A stretch of 6,842 nt of DNA from an uncultured Faecalibacterium sp. GTDB lineage: Bacteria > Bacillota > Clostridia > Oscillospirales > Ruminococcaceae. Below, piece by piece: positions 5,757 to 6,842 of the stretch. The DNA lies in NCBI GenBank assembly GCA_937917475.1, contig CALDNF010000270.1:1-6842 (forward strand). The letters are read 5' to 3'. The notes beneath the pieces were generated by a model. That model saw only the letters and a list, made by a program, of their open reading frames with translations, was not told the origin of the DNA and made no database searches. The position numbers were made by a program, and so were the translations under genes. Every line of letters begins with the position of its first letter. Position 1 is the first letter of the stretch.

Positions 5757-6624
5757 CTACTTCTACGGACAGGCTGGAGAACTTTTCTCATTCTACCGCA
5801 TCCCCAAAGCGTTGTTTCAGGAACCACGGTTCCAGACCTTGTCAACCGATGCCAAAACGCTGTACGGTATTCTGCTTGACCGCATGAGCCTTTCTGTCAA
5901 AAATGGATGGCTGGACGAGCAAGGCCGGGTGTTCATTATCTTCACAATCGAGGATGTCAAGAGGGCATTGTGTTGCGCAGACAACAAAGCAACCAAGTTG
6001 CTGCGGGAACTTGAAGAATTTGGTCTGATTGAACGAAAACGCAGAGGCTTGGGCAGGCCAAGTTTGGTATATGTGAAAAACTTTTCGGCGGAATCGTCAA
6101 AATCAATATTCCAGAATCGTGATTTTCACGATTCTGGAGGCTTCAAAAGCGCAAGTCAAGACCCTGCAAAATCACGATGTAATAAGACTGAGGAGAATAA
6201 TACTGAAAAGAGTGAAACTTATCCCTTCTATTCCGAAGAAGTCGATGGGATGAGCAAGCGCGAACAACTGGAAGAATATTTTTCACAGTCTTTGGAGGTG
6301 GATACCTTGCTTCGGCTCTGCCCGGACGATGAGGATACTATCTATCAAATCGTGGATTTGCTAGTGGACACCTGTGCCACCAGCCGCAGGATGCTGCGCA
6401 TTGCTGGGGACGACAAACCCGCCGAGGTCGTGCGCAGCCGCTTTATGAAGCTGAACGCTGACCACATCCGCTTTGTACTGAAGTGCCTTGCAGAGAACAG
6501 CAGCCCAATCCGAAACATGAAACAATATCTGCTTGCCTCTCTGTACAACGCACCGACCACAATGCAGTTGACCTATCAAAATCGAACGAACCATGACTTT
6601 GCGCATGGCTCCCAGAGGAGGTGA
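5746..6624 (+). CDS. repA: Replication initiator RepA, RepA_N family with DUF6017-like C-terminus
   Basis: This 292-residue protein probably initiates replication of the excised or plasmid form of the element. Residues about 12-105 match the RepA_N pattern, from FYRIPKALF and LSTDAKTLYGILLDRMSLS through NGWLDEQGRVFI to a winged-helix segment (FTIEDVKRALCCADNKATKLLRELEEFGLI). A polar, poorly conserved linker follows (about 110-165). The C-terminal domain (about 170-285) resembles DUF6017, with its helix pattern ending LLASLYNAP and a final NHD. In RepA_N plasmids the origin lies inside the rep gene; an inverted-motif cluster sits in this linker. ATG 5746 gives the family-like opening but lacks a ribosome binding site. 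Expression seems to depend on the overlapping leader frame and a hairpin upstream. parA follows directly, sharing sequence with the repA stop. Confidence 0.9.
   Translation: MTLDYFYGQAGELFSFYRIPKALFQEPRFQTLSTDAKTLYGILLDRMSLSVKNGWLDEQGRVFIIFTIEDVKRALCCADNKATKLLRELEEFGLIERKRRGLGRPSLVYVKNFSAESSKSIFQNRDFHDSGGFKSASQDPAKSRCNKTEENNTEKSETYPFYSEEVDGMSKREQLEEYFSQSLEVDTLLRLCPDDEDTIYQIVDLLVDTCATSRRMLRIAGDDKPAEVVRSRFMKLNADHIRFVLKCLAENSSPIRNMKQYLLASLYNAPTTMQLTYQNRTNHDFAHGSQRR
6091..6178 (+). other. Inverted GAATCGT motif cluster inside repA: candidate replication origin
   Basis: CCAGAATCGTG (6111-6121) and CACGATTCTGG (6127-6137) are perfect inverted arms around ATTTT. A further T6110-A6138 pair extends the stem to 12 bp. 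GAATCGT also occurs at 6091-6097. ATCGTGATTTT (6116-6126) has an exact inverted partner, AAAATCACGAT, at 6168-6178. All copies fall in the linker-coding part of repA, where protein constraint looks low. Established work on RepA_N plasmids places the origin within rep; using this cluster as the origin is inference. Confidence 0.55.
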
Positions 6625-6842
6625 TTTTATCGCAAAGAAATGTACCACGATTGCCATTGTCAACCAAAAGGGCGGCACCGGAAAGACCACAACTTGTGAA
6701 AACTTGGGTGTCGGCCTTGCTGCCGAGGGCAAAAAGGTTCTTCTGGTGGATGCTGACCCGCAGGGCAGTTTGACCATCAGCATGGGGTGGCAGCAGCCCG
6801 ATGAACTGCCCACTACCCTTTCTACCCTGATGGCAAAAGCCA
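6605..6842 (+). CDS. parA: ParA-family partition ATPase (partial, runs off the window)
   Basis: The frame carries a deviant Walker A motif, QKGGTGKTTT (KGGTGKT at 6668-6688), preceded by IAIVN. Next come ENLGVGLAAEGKKVLLVDADPQGS with the Walker A' aspartates (VDADPQ), and then the start of the variable region. This is the ParA/Soj/MinD-like family. Beside repA it would segregate the element's replicating form by an ATP-driven gradient on the nucleoid, normally with a ParB partner expected downstream. The start is uncertain. The coordinate given is the nearest in-frame ATG, which has no ribosome binding site. An ideal AGGAGGTGA sits downstream at 6616-6624, seven bases before ATC-GCA-AAG-AAA at 6629, exactly where related genes would read MAKK. 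The true start is therefore either a rare ATC or a mutated ATG. At least 71 residues are present. Confidence 0.9.
   Translation, partial: MAPRGGDFIAKKCTTIAIVNQKGGTGKTTTCENLGVGLAAEGKKVLLVDADPQGSLTISMGWQQPDELPTTLSTLMAKA
6614..6624 (+). promoter_or_regulatory. Ribosome binding site of parA formed by the last codons of repA
   Basis: AGAGGAGGTGA is a near-complete complement of the 16S rRNA 3' end and at the same time encodes the final RR-stop of RepA. From the AGGAGG core (6616-6621) the spacing to ATC 6629 is seven bases. No ATG, GTG or TTG in the ParA frame lies within a usable distance downstream. Confidence 0.8.

Overview
The window looks like chromosome of a fairly GC-rich gut Bacillota of the Faecalibacterium/Oscillospiraceae kind, with the end of an integrated mobile element at its right side. 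This placement is an inference from four things: a glmS ribozyme ahead of glmS, strong AGGAGG-type ribosome binding sites, a short palindromic repeat of a type I recall from gut Clostridia, and a RepA_N/ParA replication module typical of integrative elements in that group.

Left part (1-5326, chromosomal). The window opens in the last codons of a gene with an RG-rich tail, followed by a terminator-like hairpin. Next are a THUMP-domain rRNA methyltransferase of the RlmL/YpsC type (162-1370) with a strong terminator, and a well-formed promoter (1439-1467). That promoter serves a two-gene unit: a divergent DUF5685-like protein (1527-2396) and a small polytopic membrane protein (2393-2938), which overlap by four bases. 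A palindromic repeat (3025-3071) and a glmS ribozyme (3105-3254) precede glmS (3371-5191), a complete 606-residue glucosamine-6-phosphate synthase. glmS ends at its own terminator.

Junction (5285-5385). On the minus strand lie a tRNA terminator and the last 59 nt of a tRNA-Ala(GGC) gene, ending in encoded CCA. The 5' part of the tRNA is absent and unrelated sequence takes its place. This is the signature of an att site: glmS is on the chromosomal side, and the sequence to the right belongs to the element.

Right part (5386-6842, element). Base composition drops: 22 G+C in 60 bases at 5521-5580, against 38 in 60 at 3541-3600 inside glmS. About 360 bases hold short repeats near the att core, a near-consensus promoter pointing out of the element across the att site, a terminator-like hairpin, and a 17-codon leader ORF overlapping the start of repA. 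repA (5746-6624) encodes a RepA_N-type initiator. A cluster of inverted GAATCGT motifs sits in its central linker and is a candidate origin. A parA gene follows and runs off the end. Its ideal ribosome binding site, formed by the last codons of repA, points at an ATC codon where ATG would be expected.

The genes form two separate stories. The chromosomal side covers ribosome modification and amino-sugar (cell-wall precursor) synthesis under metabolite-sensing ribozyme control. The element side covers replication and partition of the excised form, with several layers of apparent control over repA. No integrase, cargo or conjugation gene is visible here.
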